A program made the position numbers and the translations under genes. The notes under the pieces were generated by a model. The model saw only the letters and a list, made by a program, of their open reading frames with translations, searched no databases and was not told the DNA's origin. This document shows, piece after piece, positions 53,908-63,945 of a stretch of DNA of 64,000 nt. The stretch covers positions 1,426,001 to 1,490,000 of the forward strand of contig NZ_WSRO01000002.1 of NCBI RefSeq assembly GCF_009769735.1, written 5' to 3'. Position 1 is the first letter of the stretch, and each line of letters opens with the position of its first letter. The stretch comes from Streptomyces sp. BA2 (lineage in GTDB: Bacteria > Actinomycetota > Actinomycetes > Streptomycetales > Streptomycetaceae).

Positions 53908-54990
53908 GTGGGGACAACGGGGACGGCCACGACGGCCGGGCCATCAGGGGCGTACGAACGGCGCAGCGCGTCCGACGCGACGGGCTGCGCGCTGCTCGGC
54001 GTGTGCGCGGCCTGGACCTTGATCACCTCCGGGGTGCACGGCGGCCGGCCCGAGGGCGTGCTCCTCGCGGTGCTCGCCGTGGCCGCGGGGTACGCGGGCG
54101 GGCGGATCTGTGGCGCGCTGCTGCCGGTCGCCGCGCCCTGCGCCGGTGCGCTGGCCGGGGTCGGCCTCGCGGCGGCGGCCCCGCAGCTCTCGCCGGGGCC
54201 CGTCAGCGCGGCGCCGCTCGGCCACACCGGCGCCACGGCCGCGCTCCTGATCCTGGCTTCGGGGGCCGCCTGTTCCGCGGCGTGGGCGGCTCGGAGTCCT
54301 TCGGCGCGGCTCGCGATGCGGCTGCTCGCCGTGGGGATCGTGGTGGCCGCGGCGGTGCTCGGCTCGGTGGCCGGTCTCGTCGCGTGCGCCGGGATCCTGC
54401 TGTGTTCGCTGGCCACCGCGCTGATGCGGCGCAGGGTGCTCGGCCTCGCGGGCCTCGCCCTGGCGACGGCGGTGGTGACCGGACTGACGTGGGCGATCGC
54501 CGACGACGTACTGCCGGAGGGGCTGAGTGCGTCCCTGGAGGGCCAGCTCGACGGCAACCGGGTCCAGCTGTGGCAGGACGCGCTCTCGCTCACGGGCCAG
54601 GAACCGGCGCTCGGGGTGGGCCCCGGCCGGTTCGCCGACGCCAGCCCCACGGTGGCCGAGCAGCTCCTCACGGACGGCAAGCCCCATTCGGCGCCGTTGC
54701 AGCAGGCGGCCGAGCAGGGTCTGGTGGGCGTGGTCCTTCTCGCGGCGGTGTTCTGCTGGCTCCTGTACGCCCTGTACCGCTCGCCGCGCTCCACCCAGGT
54801 CGTCCTGTCGGCGGGCGCGGCCCTGACGGCGCTGGCCGCCGTGGCCTCGGTCGGCAACGCGCTGAGCCTCACGGCGGTGACGACGGGTGCGGGATACCTC
54901 GCGGGCATCGCCACGGCGCGACCGCTGGGCGACGCACCGGAGCAGGTCAGGCCGCCGGGCTCCGTACCGTGGACAGCCGGCGGCGGATGA
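53908..54990 (+). CDS. O-antigen ligase/polymerase-like membrane protein
   Basis: 360 aa with eight or more membrane helices and the Wzy_C-type pattern in the large loop: GNRVQLWQDALSLTGQEPALGVGPGRF followed by PHSAPLQQAAEQGLVGVVLL. Such proteins join or polymerise glycans on the outer face of the membrane. No polysaccharide cluster lies next to it, so the glycan is unknown. GTG start at 53908. The 240 bp before it hold no recognised element. The 3' end overlaps the convergent gene by 44 bp. Confidence 0.75.
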   Translation: MGTTGTATTAGPSGAYERRSASDATGCALLGVCAAWTLITSGVHGGRPEGVLLAVLAVAAGYAGGRICGALLPVAAPCAGALAGVGLAAAAPQLSPGPVSAAPLGHTGATAALLILASGAACSAAWAARSPSARLAMRLLAVGIVVAAAVLGSVAGLVACAGILLCSLATALMRRRVLGLAGLALATAVVTGLTWAIADDVLPEGLSASLEGQLDGNRVQLWQDALSLTGQEPALGVGPGRFADASPTVAEQLLTDGKPHSAPLQQAAEQGLVGVVLLAAVFCWLLYALYRSPRSTQVVLSAGAALTALAAVASVGNALSLTAVTTGAGYLAGIATARPLGDAPEQVRPPGSVPWTAGGG

Positions 54991-55501
54991 ACCGTACGGC
55001 CGCTTCGGCGTCGTCGACGGTGACCGTGAACTTGCGGCCGTCCCCCAGGCTGAGGACCAGGCCCTCACCCCGCCTGACCACGACGGCGGTGCCGATGTCG
55101 GGCCGCGAGCGGTAGCCCCAGCCGCCCCACTGTCTGGGACAGACGACCTTCGCGAATTCGGCGCCCACGACGTGGGAGAGGAGGATGCGGCGGCGCGGCA
55201 GGCCCATGTGCCCGCAGCGCACTTCCAGGCAGTCCTTGTCAACCCTCACGTCGACATGGACGAAGGCGAGGGTGCCGAACAGGATCAGCAGCCCGGCGGC
55301 GATGCACCCCACGACGGACATGGCGAGGGCCGCGATCCCGGACGTCCACATGTTGTCGACGGCCAGCTCGATCCCCAGTGCCAGGCAGAGGGCGCCGGCC
55401 AGCGCCAGCAGCCACTGCACGCGGTTGGTCGCGCTTCCGGTCCAGACTTCCGGCGGGGCGTCGGCTGTGCTGCCCCGCTCGCCGTGGGTGTGGTCCCTCA
55501 T
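54947..55501 (-). CDS. Small membrane protein with PH-like domain
   Basis: 184 aa. Two membrane helices (WLLALAGALCLALGIELAV and GIAALAMSVVGCIAAGLLILFG) precede a beta-rich domain of about 95 residues (DCLEVRCGHMGLPRRRILLSHVVGAEFA, GLVLSLGDGRKFTVTVDDAEAAVRFI) that looks like a bacterial PH domain. Function unknown. ATG 55501 preferred because upstream in-frame sequence looks non-coding. Overlaps the convergent ligase-like gene at its 3' end. Confidence 0.75.
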   Translation of the reverse strand: MRDHTHGERGSTADAPPEVWTGSATNRVQWLLALAGALCLALGIELAVDNMWTSGIAALAMSVVGCIAAGLLILFGTLAFVHVDVRVDKDCLEVRCGHMGLPRRRILLSHVVGAEFAKVVCPRQWGGWGYRSRPDIGTAVVVRRGEGLVLSLGDGRKFTVTVDDAEAAVRFIRRRLSTVRSPAA

Positions 55502-55642
55502 GCGACCGAGAGTACCGACGTTCCGGAGGGAAGGCACGGCATCGCGGAGCGTCACCGCTCCGGTTGTACGGGCGGGACCGCTCTGTACGCGGACGGGGCA
55601 GGGGGCCCGGAGGCGCAGGCCCCTCACACGTCCGTACGGGAC

Positions 55643-56428
55643 TCAGCGGGCGGGAGTGACCGCCGCGAGCAGCCTGCCTTCGGCGTACGTGTGGGCGGCG
55701 ACGGGCAGCTCGGCGGGGCGGCCGCTCAGGATCACCGTCAGGCCGCCTTCCGCGCCGGAGCCGGGGCCGGGCAGCTCGCCGGCCCTGCGCAGGGCCTGGG
55801 CGGCGACCGCTCCGGCGGAGCCGTGCAGGACGAGGGGCGGAAGGCCGGGCTGCTGGAGGGCCGCGCGGATGCGCTCGCCGACCAGCTCGTAATGGGTGCA
55901 GCCCAGGACGACGGCCCTTACATCACGCGGAGTGAGGGCCGCTGCCGCGGCGACCGCCTTGTCGATGGCCGCCTCGTCGGCGTACTGCACGGCGTCCGCG
56001 AGGCCGGGGCAAGGCACCTCGGTGACGTCGACGCCGCCGGCGAACTCCTCGATGAGGCCGCGCTGGTAGGGGCTTCCGGTGGTGGCGGGGGTGGCCCAGA
56101 TGGCGATGGGGCCGCCGCCCGCCGCGGCCGGCTTGATCGCCGGTACGGTCCCGATGACGGGCAGGTCGGGTTCGAAGCGGGCGCGCAGGGCGGGCAGTGC
56201 GCTCACGGACGAGGTGTTGCAGGCGACGATCAGCGCTTGGGGGTGGTGGGCGGCGGCCGCCTCGGCGATGGCCAGGGAGCGCTCGATGACGTCCTCTGCG
56301 GAGCGTGGTCCCCAAGGCAGTCCGTCGGGGTCCGAGGAGAGGACGAGATCGGCGTCCGGCCGCAGGCGACGTACCGCCACCGCGGCGGGGAGCAGGCCGA
56401 TACCGGAGTCGATGAGCGCGATCTTCAC
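55643..56428 (-). CDS. murI: Glutamate racemase family protein
   Basis: 261 aa Asp/Glu racemase. Catalytic cysteines Cys70 in IVACNTSS and Cys177 in VLGCTHYEL, with Asp7-Ser8 in ALIDSGIGLL. Interconverts L- and D-glutamate for peptidoglycan. GTG 56428 begins at the first beta strand; no strong ribosome site is seen. Divergent from hpnB with about 60 bp between. Some actinomycetes have paralogues, so it may not be the only MurI. Confidence 0.85.
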   Translation of the reverse strand: MKIALIDSGIGLLPAAVAVRRLRPDADLVLSSDPDGLPWGPRSAEDVIERSLAIAEAAAAHHPQALIVACNTSSVSALPALRARFEPDLPVIGTVPAIKPAAAGGGPIAIWATPATTGSPYQRGLIEEFAGGVDVTEVPCPGLADAVQYADEAAIDKAVAAAAALTPRDVRAVVLGCTHYELVGERIRAALQQPGLPPLVLHGSAGAVAAQALRRAGELPGPGSGAEGGLTVILSGRPAELPVAAHTYAEGRLLAAVTPAR

Positions 56429-56486
56429 CCGGTCACCATAGTCGATGGGCCTCCGGCGGCCGGCGGCGTGGGGCAGACTGCGGCGG

Positions 56487-57662
56487 ATGAGCGCCGTTGT
56501 GTGGACCGCTGCCGCATCGCTTGCCGCCTGGCTGTGGCTGCTGTTGGGGCAGGGCTTCTTCTGGCGCACGGACCTGCGTCTGCCGCCGCGCCGCGACCCG
56601 GACACCTGGCCCTCGGTCTGCGTCGTCGTCCCGGCCCGTGACGAGGCCGCCGTGCTGCCCGAGAGCCTGCCCTCGCTGCTTGCCCAGGACTATCCGGGGC
56701 AGGCCGAGATCTTCCTTGTAGACGACGGGAGTTCGGACGGCACCGGAACGCTGGCCCGGTCCCTCGCCGACCGGCACGGGGGTCTCCCGCTGACCGTCGG
56801 CTCGCCAGGAGAACCACCGCCCGGCTGGACCGGCAAACTGTGGGCCGTACGGCACGGCATCGGCCTGGCACGCGCGCGTGCGCCCCGGTATCTGCTGCTC
56901 ACCGACGCGGACATCGCCCATGAGCCGGACAGTCTGCGGGAGTTGGTCGCTGCGGCGGAGACGGCCGGTTTTGAACTTGTCTCGCAGATGGCGCGGCTGC
57001 GCGTCGCGAGCATGTGGGAGCGGCTCGTCGTCCCGGCGTTCGTGTACTTCTTCGCGCAGCTGTATCCGTTCCGCTGGATCGCCAAGAGAGGCTCGCGCAC
57101 GGCCGCGGCGGCCGGCGGATGCGTCCTGCTGAGCACGGCCGCCGCCGAGCGCGCGGGAATCCCGGACTCCATCCGGCACGCGGTGATCGACGACGTGACG
57201 CTCGCCAGGGCGGTCAAGCGCTCGGGCGGCCGCATCTGGCTGGGGCTCGCGGAGCGCGTCGACAGCGTGCGCCCCTACCCCGGGCTCGGCGACCTCTGGC
57301 GGATGGTCTCGCGCAGCGCCTACGCCCAACTGCGCCACAACCCCCTGATCCTGTTCGGTACGGTCCTGGGGCTCGCCCTGATCTATCTGGTGCCGCCGGT
57401 CGCGCTGTTCGGCGGCCTGGCCACCGGCAGCGCCGCACCCGCCGCGCTCGGCGGGGTCGCGTGGCTCGTGATGACGGCGACGTACATCCCGATGCTGCGC
57501 TACTACCGGCAGACTCTCTGGCTCGCTCCCCTGCTGCCGTTCACCGCTTTCCTCTATCTCCTGATGACGGTGGATTCGGCGGTGCAGCACTACAGGGGGC
57601 GTGGAGCGGCGTGGAAGGGGCGGACGTACACCCGCCCCGACCCCGCTCCCGAACGGAACTGA
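56487..57662 (+). CDS. hpnB: Hopene-associated glycosyltransferase HpnB-like (GT2)
   Basis: 391 aa. An N-terminal helix (TAAASLAAWLWLLLGQGFFW) anchors a GT2 domain with CVVVPARDEAAVLP, FLVDDGSSDGT, LLLTDADIAHEP and ERVDSVRPYPGL, and three C-terminal helices. This arrangement and the strings SQMARLRV and FVYFFAQLYPF are characteristic of HpnB. No hopanoid genes are in the window, so participation in hopanoid synthesis is by family name only. Confidence 0.87.
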   Translation: MSAVVWTAAASLAAWLWLLLGQGFFWRTDLRLPPRRDPDTWPSVCVVVPARDEAAVLPESLPSLLAQDYPGQAEIFLVDDGSSDGTGTLARSLADRHGGLPLTVGSPGEPPPGWTGKLWAVRHGIGLARARAPRYLLLTDADIAHEPDSLRELVAAAETAGFELVSQMARLRVASMWERLVVPAFVYFFAQLYPFRWIAKRGSRTAAAAGGCVLLSTAAAERAGIPDSIRHAVIDDVTLARAVKRSGGRIWLGLAERVDSVRPYPGLGDLWRMVSRSAYAQLRHNPLILFGTVLGLALIYLVPPVALFGGLATGSAAPAALGGVAWLVMTATYIPMLRYYRQTLWLAPLLPFTAFLYLLMTVDSAVQHYRGRGAAWKGRTYTRPDPAPERN

Positions 57663-57677
57663 CCACCGCGAAGGCGG

Positions 57678-58970
57678 CTACTTCCTGCCGGGCGTCCAGT
57701 TCATGCCCCAGCCGTACGCGTAGTCGATGGTGCGCTGCGGGCTCACGCCGCGTTCGGGGACCAGGTAGCGGGCCTCGCGCTGGATGAAGAGGTCGCCGTT
57801 GTTGTTCGTGATCAGCGCGAGCGCGCACACCGTGGAGGGCACCGTGCACTCGTCCAGCGAGAAGTCGATGGAGGCGCCGTGCTGCGGCTGCAGGGTGACC
57901 GTGGCGTTCAGGTCGGCGAAGCTGCGCGCTCCTTCGTAGATCGTCACGAAGATGACGATGCGCTTGAAGTCCTTGATGTGGTCGAGATTCACCGTGAGGT
58001 TCTCGCCGCTGGACACGGCCCCGGTGCGGTCGTCGCCGTCGAGCAGCAGGTACGGGGGCTGGTCGAGGGATCCGAAGGCGTTGCCGAGCGCCTGGACGAC
58101 GCCCTTGCGGCCGTCGGCCAGTTCGTACAGGGCGCACAGGTCCAGGTCGAGGTCCGCGTGCATCGCCACGGCCCGGCCGAGCTTGCTGGCCCAGCCCTTG
58201 AACTGCTTGCGCACCTCCCAGTTGAGGTTCACGCGCATCGCGCCGGACGTGCCGCCCTGCTTTTTCAGCGAGACGGACGGCGCTTCCTTGGTGAGCGTGA
58301 CTTTGGTGAGGCGCACGGGCTGGGCCGCGGGGGCGGCAGCGGGCGTCTGGGCGGGCGGCGGCGGGGCTTGAACGGGGGCCGCGGGAGTCACCGGCGGCGC
58401 GGGAGGCTGCACCGCGGCCGGAGCGGGGGCGGGCGCCTGCTCCGGTTCGTCCACCGAGATCCCGTAGTCGGTGGCAAGGCCCTGGAGTCCGCTGCCGTAA
58501 CCCTGCCCGACGGCGCGGAACTTCCACGCTCCCTGGCGGCGGTAGAGCTCACCGAGGACGAACGCCGTCTCCACGGTGGCGTCCTCGCTGTCGTAGCGCG
58601 CGATCTCGGCGCCGTTCGCCGCGTCGACGACCCGGATGAAGAGGCCCGGGACCTGCCCGAAGGTGCCGCCGTCCGTCGAGGCGGCGAGCACCACGGTCTC
58701 GACGGCGGGCTCCACGCGCGCGAGGTCCACCACGAGCGCGTCCGTCACCCGGCCGCCGTCGGCCTTCTTCCCCTCGTGCCGCACCGCGCCCGAGGAGTGG
58801 ACCGCCTGGTTGTAAAAGACGAAGTCGTTGTCCGAGCGGACCTTTCCGGAAGTGGCGAGGAGCAGAGCCGACGCGTCGGCGTCCGGCACCCCGGCTCCTG
58901 AAGACCACCCCAATTCGACCCGCACGGCAGGTGCCGGCACGGGAACATTCGATCCTTTAGACATTGTCAT
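57678..58970 (-). CDS. Double TerD-domain protein (tellurite/stress-response family)
   Basis: 430 aa. TerD domain 1 at about residues 5-185 ([20 protein letters not shown] with Ca-binding type acidic residues, [23 protein letters not shown]), a Pro/Ala-rich linker of about 55 residues, and a divergent second TerD-like domain at about 240-430 ([46 protein letters not shown]). TerD proteins bind calcium and are tied to tellurite and envelope stress in Streptomyces. ATG 58970 chosen from three clustered ATGs (58985, 58970, 58964). No ter operon neighbours. Confidence 0.9.
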   Translation of the reverse strand: MTMSKGSNVPVPAPAVRVELGWSSGAGVPDADASALLLATSGKVRSDNDFVFYNQAVHSSGAVRHEGKKADGGRVTDALVVDLARVEPAVETVVLAASTDGGTFGQVPGLFIRVVDAANGAEIARYDSEDATVETAFVLGELYRRQGAWKFRAVGQGYGSGLQGLATDYGISVDEPEQAPAPAPAAVQPPAPPVTPAAPVQAPPPPAQTPAAAPAAQPVRLTKVTLTKEAPSVSLKKQGGTSGAMRVNLNWEVRKQFKGWASKLGRAVAMHADLDLDLCALYELADGRKGVVQALGNAFGSLDQPPYLLLDGDDRTGAVSSGENLTVNLDHIKDFKRIVIFVTIYEGARSFADLNATVTLQPQHGASIDFSLDECTVPSTVCALALITNNNGDLFIQREARYLVPERGVSPQRTIDYAYGWGMNWTPGRK

Positions 58971-59301
58971 GTCCGCCCCCATCACAAGTTCGCATCACAA
59001 GTTCGCATCGCAAGTCGCCACGTCCGGCCGGACCGCCGTCCCGTTCACGACCAACCTATTACCCGGACCCCTGGGAGGCCCATGTCCACCGCCGACACCC
59101 CGCCGCACGGACGTTCCGTCAACCGTGCGTCAACCGCCGGTAACCCGTACGGAGCTTGGCTTTTACACGATCCCTACGCCGCCGCGCGACCGATTTTTCC
59201 TAAGTTCGCTCGCATTGGGGATGCCAGGTCACTACCGACACGTAAAACAACCCTCTTATCGGTCTCCCCAACCAGCACATCAAGGGCTTAACTTATGTGT
59301 C
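58971..59301. other. Intergenic region, AT-richer in its second half
   Basis: 330 bp between the divergent TerD and DUF6643-like genes. It holds one doubtful small ORF (59082-59291). From about 59155 on the composition is clearly less GC-rich than neighbours, as expected for promoters. A TAACTT (59289-59294) could be a -10 for the gene at 59302. No clear terminator or operator seen. Confidence 0.6.
59082..59291 (+). CDS. Doubtful small ORF with two TTA codons
   Basis: 69 codons starting ATG 59082 with a good GGGAGG ribosome site six bases upstream. The first half has GC-rich third positions, the second half does not. It carries TTA leucine codons at residues 28 and 59, which in Streptomyces need the bldA tRNA. 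No recognisable domain. Either a bldA-dependent leader peptide/small protein or chance reading through a promoter region. Confidence 0.25.
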   Translation: MSTADTPPHGRSVNRASTAGNPYGAWLLHDPYAAARPIFPKFARIGDARSLPTRKTTLLSVSPTSTSRA

Positions 59302-59730
59302 ATGACCTCCCCCCGCTCCACCTATGGCGGCGGTTACTACTCCGCGCCGTCCTTCCCGGACACTCCGATCTACGACTCCCTTGTCGCCGAGCGGGGTACT
59401 CCTCAGATCGCCCCGATCCGGGTCCCCTCCGCGTACGACACGGGCAGTCACAGTCACCTGCCCGCACTGCAGTCAGCCCTGCCCGCACTGCCGGCTGCAC
59501 CGTCCCACCACAACCCCGCGTACGGCTACGCGCAGCAGCCCGCTCCGCTGCAGCAGGCGCCCGCGCCGTACATCCCGCAGCAGCCGTCGGCGCCGCGCGG
59601 ATATCCGGGCCCCCAGCAACAACAGCGTCCCCCGGCCGGAACGGGCTACGAGGCCATGCGCCCCGCGGCGCCCCGCCCCGCCCCGGCGACGTACGAGGAT
59701 CCGTACAACCGCCCCTACCGCGGCTACTGA
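59302..59730 (+). CDS. DUF6643-like Pro/Gln/Tyr-rich protein
   Basis: 142 aa, opening TSPRSTYGGGYYSAPSFPD, a sequence conserved among Streptomyces hypothetical proteins (DUF6643 as remembered). The C-terminal two thirds is low complexity, rich in Pro, Gln, Ala and Tyr (QQPAPLQQAPAPYIPQQP), likely disordered. No signal peptide or helices. No ribosome site within the usual distance, and a possible -10 lies 7 bp upstream of ATG, so the mRNA may be leaderless. Function unknown. Confidence 0.8.
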   Translation: MTSPRSTYGGGYYSAPSFPDTPIYDSLVAERGTPQIAPIRVPSAYDTGSHSHLPALQSALPALPAAPSHHNPAYGYAQQPAPLQQAPAPYIPQQPSAPRGYPGPQQQQRPPAGTGYEAMRPAAPRPAPATYEDPYNRPYRGY

Positions 59731-59776
59731 TTCGCCCGCATGCGTCCCTGTCAGTGGCTGCTGGCAGGATGGCGTC

Positions 59777-60601
59777 ATGCCGAATCCAGCGCTGCACTCG
59801 ATCCACTTCTACCCGCTCAAGGCGGTCGGGGGACACGCTCCGCGTGAGGCCGTCGTCGAGCCCTGGGGGCTCGCGGGTGACCGACGGTGGGTGCTGGTGG
59901 ACAGCGCGGGACGGATCATCACGCAACGGCCGCATCCGAGGCTGGCGTTGGCCGCCGCCGAGCTCCTGCCCGGCGGCGGCATACGCATGTCCGCACCCGG
60001 CCAGGAGCCGCTGACGGTCGCCGTGCCGCCCTCCGGCGAGACCGTCACGGTGGAGATCTGGAAGGACAAGGTCGACGCGGTGCCCGCCGACGCGGCCGCC
60101 CACGACTGGTTCAGCGCCTATCTGGACACGGACGTCCGGCTCGTCCACCTCGACGACCCCGCCACCCGGCGCCCCATCGATCCCGCGTACGCCAAGGACG
60201 GCGAGACCGTCTCCTTCGCCGACGGATATCCGCTGCTCCTGACCACGCTCTCCTCCCTCGACGCCCTGAACTCGCTCATCGCGCAGGGCGATCACTCCGA
60301 CGAGGGCCCTCTCCCCATGAACCGATTCCGGCCGAATGTGGTCGTGGACGGGACGGCGCCCTGGGCCGAGGACGACTGGTCGCGCGTCGCGATCGGCGAT
60401 GTCACCTTCAGGGTGGCCAAGAAGTGCGGTCGCTGTGTCGTGACCACCACCGACCAGCGCAGCGCGGAGCGCGGCAAGGAGCCGCTGCGGACGCTCGCCA
60501 GGCACCGGCGCTTCGGGGACCAGCTGGTCTTCGGCCAGAATCTGGTGCCGGAGACGACCGGATCGGTCCGGATCGGCGACCCGTTCACCGTCCTCGATTG
60601 A
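59777..60601 (+). CDS. MOSC-domain molybdenum protein (YcbX/mARC type)
   Basis: 274 aa: N-terminal MOSC beta-barrel (HSIHFYPLKAVGGHAPREA, GLAGDRRWVLVD) followed by the MOSC catalytic domain (FRPNVVVDGTAPWAEDDW, VAKKCGRCVVTTTDQ). The cysteine in KKCGRC is the expected molybdenum ligand. YcbX/mARC proteins reduce N-hydroxylated compounds; by analogy a detoxifying reductase. 46 bp after the DUF6643-like gene, probably co-transcribed. Confidence 0.9.
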   Translation: MPNPALHSIHFYPLKAVGGHAPREAVVEPWGLAGDRRWVLVDSAGRIITQRPHPRLALAAAELLPGGGIRMSAPGQEPLTVAVPPSGETVTVEIWKDKVDAVPADAAAHDWFSAYLDTDVRLVHLDDPATRRPIDPAYAKDGETVSFADGYPLLLTTLSSLDALNSLIAQGDHSDEGPLPMNRFRPNVVVDGTAPWAEDDWSRVAIGDVTFRVAKKCGRCVVTTTDQRSAERGKEPLRTLARHRRFGDQLVFGQNLVPETTGSVRIGDPFTVLD

Positions 60602-60749
60602 ACCTCCGCCGCCCGGGAACTCGAAGGCCCGGCACGGTCGTTGAGCGGGAACGAGAAGGGTGATCTGCCTCTCTCTTCTCCCCGTCGACGCGTGATCCGT
60701 GCCGTACGCGGTTATGACGGACGCGGAAGGCGGAAGGGGGTGCAGGACT

Positions 60750-61355
60750 GTGCGAGCGCTCGTCGGACTCTGGCGCTGGCGGCACAATCCGCTGCGCCGG
60801 AAGACCGACCTCGTCGAAGCCTGGGTGGCCTGTGCGGCCGTACTGCTCATCGCCGTCGCCGCGCCGCTGGCCGGCCTCGCGATCGGCGGTGCTTCGCGGG
60901 ACGCCCTGCTGCAGTCGGTGCGGGAACAGCGCGAGGTGCGTCACGAAGTCACCGGCACGGTGGTCAGGAAGGTGTCGAGACCCCCGGTCGACCCCGATCC
61001 CGAGACGTCGTCCGCGCGCGACAGGCACAGCCGTGTGCTCGCCGAGTGGATCGCTCCGGACGGCACGGCGCACTCCGGCACGGTGCTCGCCGCCCTCGAG
61101 TCACCCGACCCGGGCGACCGCTTCCGGCTCTGGACGGACGAGCGGGGCCAAGTGGTCGGCCGCCCGCTGGACGGCGCGACCGCGAGCACGCACGCGGCAC
61201 TGGCCGGAATAGGCGCCGCCGTGGCGGTCACCGGACTCGTCGAGGGGGCCAGGCGAATCGTCGTCTGGCGGATCGTCCTTCGGCGCTACGACCGCTGGGA
61301 CCAGGCCTGGGAGAAGGCGGGGCCGGACTGGGGACGGACCGGCACCGGCTCCTGA
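60750..61355 (+). CDS. Rv1733c-like two-helix membrane protein
   Basis: 201 aa. Opens with VRALVGLWRWRHNPLRRKTDLVEAW, a conserved block of actinobacterial Rv1733c-like proteins, then helix 1 (VAAVLLIAVAAPLAGLA region), an extracytoplasmic beta-rich loop of about 100 residues, and helix 2 (ALAGIGAAVAVTGLVEGAR). GTG 60750 follows a GGAAGGGGG tract; ATG 60714 and GTG 60699 are alternatives. Function unknown. Confidence 0.78.
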   Translation: MRALVGLWRWRHNPLRRKTDLVEAWVACAAVLLIAVAAPLAGLAIGGASRDALLQSVREQREVRHEVTGTVVRKVSRPPVDPDPETSSARDRHSRVLAEWIAPDGTAHSGTVLAALESPDPGDRFRLWTDERGQVVGRPLDGATASTHAALAGIGAAVAVTGLVEGARRIVVWRIVLRRYDRWDQAWEKAGPDWGRTGTGS

Positions 61356-61378
61356 GACGCCGATGCCGGCTCTGGAGG

Positions 61379-61420
61379 CCGGTGAGAGACCGGCGATGAC
61401 CAGGTGAGAGCCTGGCGATC
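61379..61420 (+). repeat. Pair of 21-bp units, each forming a small hairpin
   Basis: CCGGT-GAGAG-ACCGG (61379-61393) and CCAGG-TGAGAG-CCTGG (61400-61415) are two successive 5-bp-stem hairpins with the same GAGAG loop, each followed by CGAT. Stem bases differ between units but pairing is kept, as in compensatory change. Possible terminator or regulatory RNA element. Confidence 0.6.
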
Positions 61421-61530
61421 GGGTCAACTCGCCCTCGCCGCGCGCGCTACGGTGGACCGGCCGAACTCTTCGGCGCCTTGCGCGAGGTCGTGAGGTCCCG
61501 CGTACGACAAGGTGGGGGCAGAGCAACTCC

Positions 61531-63945
61531 ATGGCACAGGGCACGGTCCAGGTGACGCACACCGGCACCTCGCGGTGGCGGCGCCGCACGGGTGAGTACG
61601 TATCGCTCGCTGCCGCCTTGGAGGCCGCGAGCGACGGAGACGTCCTCACCATCGCCCCCGGCACGTACCGCGAGAATCTCGTCGTCCAGCGGGCGGTGAC
61701 GCTGCGCGGCCCCGACGGCTCCCCCGGCTCCGTCCGCATCGCGCCATCGGACGGGGTGCCGCTCACCATCCGTTCGTCCGCCGTGGTCCAGGACCTGCAC
61801 GTCGAAGGACAGGACTCGGCCGCGCCCGCGCTGCTCGTCGAGGACGGGGCGCCCGAACTCGTCGACGTACGCGTGGTGACGCGGTCCGCGACCGGCATCG
61901 AGGTGCGCGGCGGAGCGCGCCCCACGGTGCGCCGCTGCACGGTCGACAACCCCGGCGGCATCGGCATCGCCGTGCTCGACGGCGGCGGCGGTGTCTTCGA
62001 GGAGTGCGAGGTCGTATCGGCCGGACAGTCGGGCATCGCCGTGCGCGGCGGCGCGCACCCCCGTCTTGAGCGCTGCCGCGTGCATCACGCGTCCGGAGCG
62101 GGGCTGTCCGTGACCGGTGAGCACTCGGGGCTCGAGGCGATCGGCTGCGAGGTGTACGAGGTCAAGGGCTCGGGCGTGCAGATCACCGGCCGGGCCGTGG
62201 CGCATCTGACGGACTGCGACGTGCACCGCACGACGTCGGACGGCGTCACGCTCGACACGGACGCCGTGCTCACGCTCGCCGACTGCCGCATCCACGACAT
62301 CCCGGAGAACGCGATCGACCTGCGTTCCCGCTCGGTCCTGACCCTGACCCGTTCCACCGTGCGGCAGTTCGGGCGCAACGGCCTCTCGGTCTGGGACCCG
62401 GGCACGCGCGTGGACGCCAACCAGTGCGAGATCCACGACAGCACGGGCGACTACCCCGCGGTGTGGGTCAGCGACGGCGCGACGGTCGTCCTGGAGTCCT
62501 GCCGGGTGCACGACGTGCCGGACGCGCTGTTCGTCCTCGACCGCGGCTCGCGCGCCGACGTCGTCGACAGCGATCTCTCCCAGGTGCGCAACACGGCGGT
62601 GTCCGTGAGCGACGGAGCGACGGCGCAGCTGGACGACTGCCGCATCCGCGAGGCGGCCACCGGCGCGTGGTTCCGCGACCACGGCAGCGGCGGCACCCTG
62701 GCCAACTGCACGGTCGACGGCGTCCAGACGGGCGTCATCGTCACCAAGGGCGCGGACCCCACCATCGAGCGCTGCACGGTCACTTCCCCCGCGGAGGCGG
62801 GCTTCTACGTCTCCGCGGGCGGCCGCGGCAACTTGCACGGCTGCCGGGTGACGGACAGCGGCGGCTACGGCTTCCACGTCATCGACGGCTGCCGTACGAC
62901 GCTGAAGAAGTGCCGTACGGAGCGGTGCGCGCGCGGCGGCTTCGAGTTCGCGGAGGACGGCCCGCTCGTCGAGGACTGCACCAGCGACGAGAGCGGCGGG
63001 GTACGGACCGCGGCGGCCACCGCGCAGGAGGCCGCCCCGCAGACGGCCACGCAGACCGTGGGGCTGCTCGGCATGATCCCCGGTCAGCGCACGGACCAGG
63101 CGCCCGCGAAGAACACGGCCCCGGAGCCGCCGTCCCGCTCCTCGAAGGACGTGCTCGGTGAGCTCGACGCGCTGGTCGGCCTGGACAGCGTCAAGCGCGA
63201 GGTGCGCGCCCTCACCGACATGATCGAGGTGGGGCGGCGCAGGCAGCTCGCGGGGCTCAAGGCCGCGTCCGTGCGCCGCCATCTGGTGTTCACCGGCTCA
63301 CCCGGTACCGGCAAGACGACCGTGGCGCGGCTCTACGGCGAGATCCTGGCGTCGCTCGGCGTCCTGGAGAGCGGGCATCTGGTCGAGGTGTCGCGGGTCG
63401 ACCTGGTGGGCGAGCACATCGGGTCGACGGCGATCCGTACCCAGGAGGCGTTCGACCGGGCGCGTGGCGGTGTGCTGTTCATCGACGAGGCGTACGCCCT
63501 CTCGCCCGAGGACTCCGGGCGTGACTTCGGCCGGGAGGCCATCGACACGCTGGTGAAGCTGATGGAGGACCACCGCGAGGCGGTGGTGGTGATCGTCGCG
63601 GGCTACACCGCGGAGATGAAGCGCTTCCTGTCCGTCAACCCCGGTGTGGCGTCCCGCTTCTCACGGACCATCACCTTCGGCGACTACTCCCCCGAGGAGC
63701 TGCTGCGGATCGTCGAGCAGCAGGCCGACGATCACGAGTACCGCCTGGACACGGGGACGGGCGAGGCCCTCCTGAAGTACTTCACGGCGCTTCCGAAGGG
63801 CCCCGCGTTCGGCAACGGCCGTACCGCGCGCCAGACGTTCGAGGCGATGGTGGAGCGGCACGCGGGGCGTGTCGCCCAGTTCGATGAGCCGAGCACGGAC
63901 GACCTCACCCTGCTGTATCCGGAGGATCTGCCGGAGCTGCCGTGA
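61531..63945 (+). CDS. Parallel beta-helix/AAA+ ATPase fusion (CbbX/EccA/SpoVK-type AAA)
   Basis: 804 aa. Residues about 25-495 are a right-handed parallel beta-helix of some 20 turns, with repeated C-x-V-H-type rungs ([30 protein letters not shown]), pectin-lyase fold but without lyase active-site motifs. A linker (about 500-540) leads to an AAA+ domain: [16 protein letters not shown], Walker [10 protein letters not shown] (Lys595), Walker [12 protein letters not shown] (Asp652/Glu653), and [19 protein letters not shown] with sensor/arginine residues. This AAA clade includes CbbX and the type VII secretion EccA C-terminus. No signal peptide, so it is cytoplasmic. The next gene overlaps by GTGA. 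Role unknown; helix probably a recognition module. Confidence 0.88.
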   Translation: MAQGTVQVTHTGTSRWRRRTGEYVSLAAALEAASDGDVLTIAPGTYRENLVVQRAVTLRGPDGSPGSVRIAPSDGVPLTIRSSAVVQDLHVEGQDSAAPALLVEDGAPELVDVRVVTRSATGIEVRGGARPTVRRCTVDNPGGIGIAVLDGGGGVFEECEVVSAGQSGIAVRGGAHPRLERCRVHHASGAGLSVTGEHSGLEAIGCEVYEVKGSGVQITGRAVAHLTDCDVHRTTSDGVTLDTDAVLTLADCRIHDIPENAIDLRSRSVLTLTRSTVRQFGRNGLSVWDPGTRVDANQCEIHDSTGDYPAVWVSDGATVVLESCRVHDVPDALFVLDRGSRADVVDSDLSQVRNTAVSVSDGATAQLDDCRIREAATGAWFRDHGSGGTLANCTVDGVQTGVIVTKGADPTIERCTVTSPAEAGFYVSAGGRGNLHGCRVTDSGGYGFHVIDGCRTTLKKCRTERCARGGFEFAEDGPLVEDCTSDESGGVRTAAATAQEAAPQTATQTVGLLGMIPGQRTDQAPAKNTAPEPPSRSSKDVLGELDALVGLDSVKREVRALTDMIEVGRRRQLAGLKAASVRRHLVFTGSPGTGKTTVARLYGEILASLGVLESGHLVEVSRVDLVGEHIGSTAIRTQEAFDRARGGVLFIDEAYALSPEDSGRDFGREAIDTLVKLMEDHREAVVVIVAGYTAEMKRFLSVNPGVASRFSRTITFGDYSPEELLRIVEQQADDHEYRLDTGTGEALLKYFTALPKGPAFGNGRTARQTFEAMVERHAGRVAQFDEPSTDDLTLLYPEDLPELP

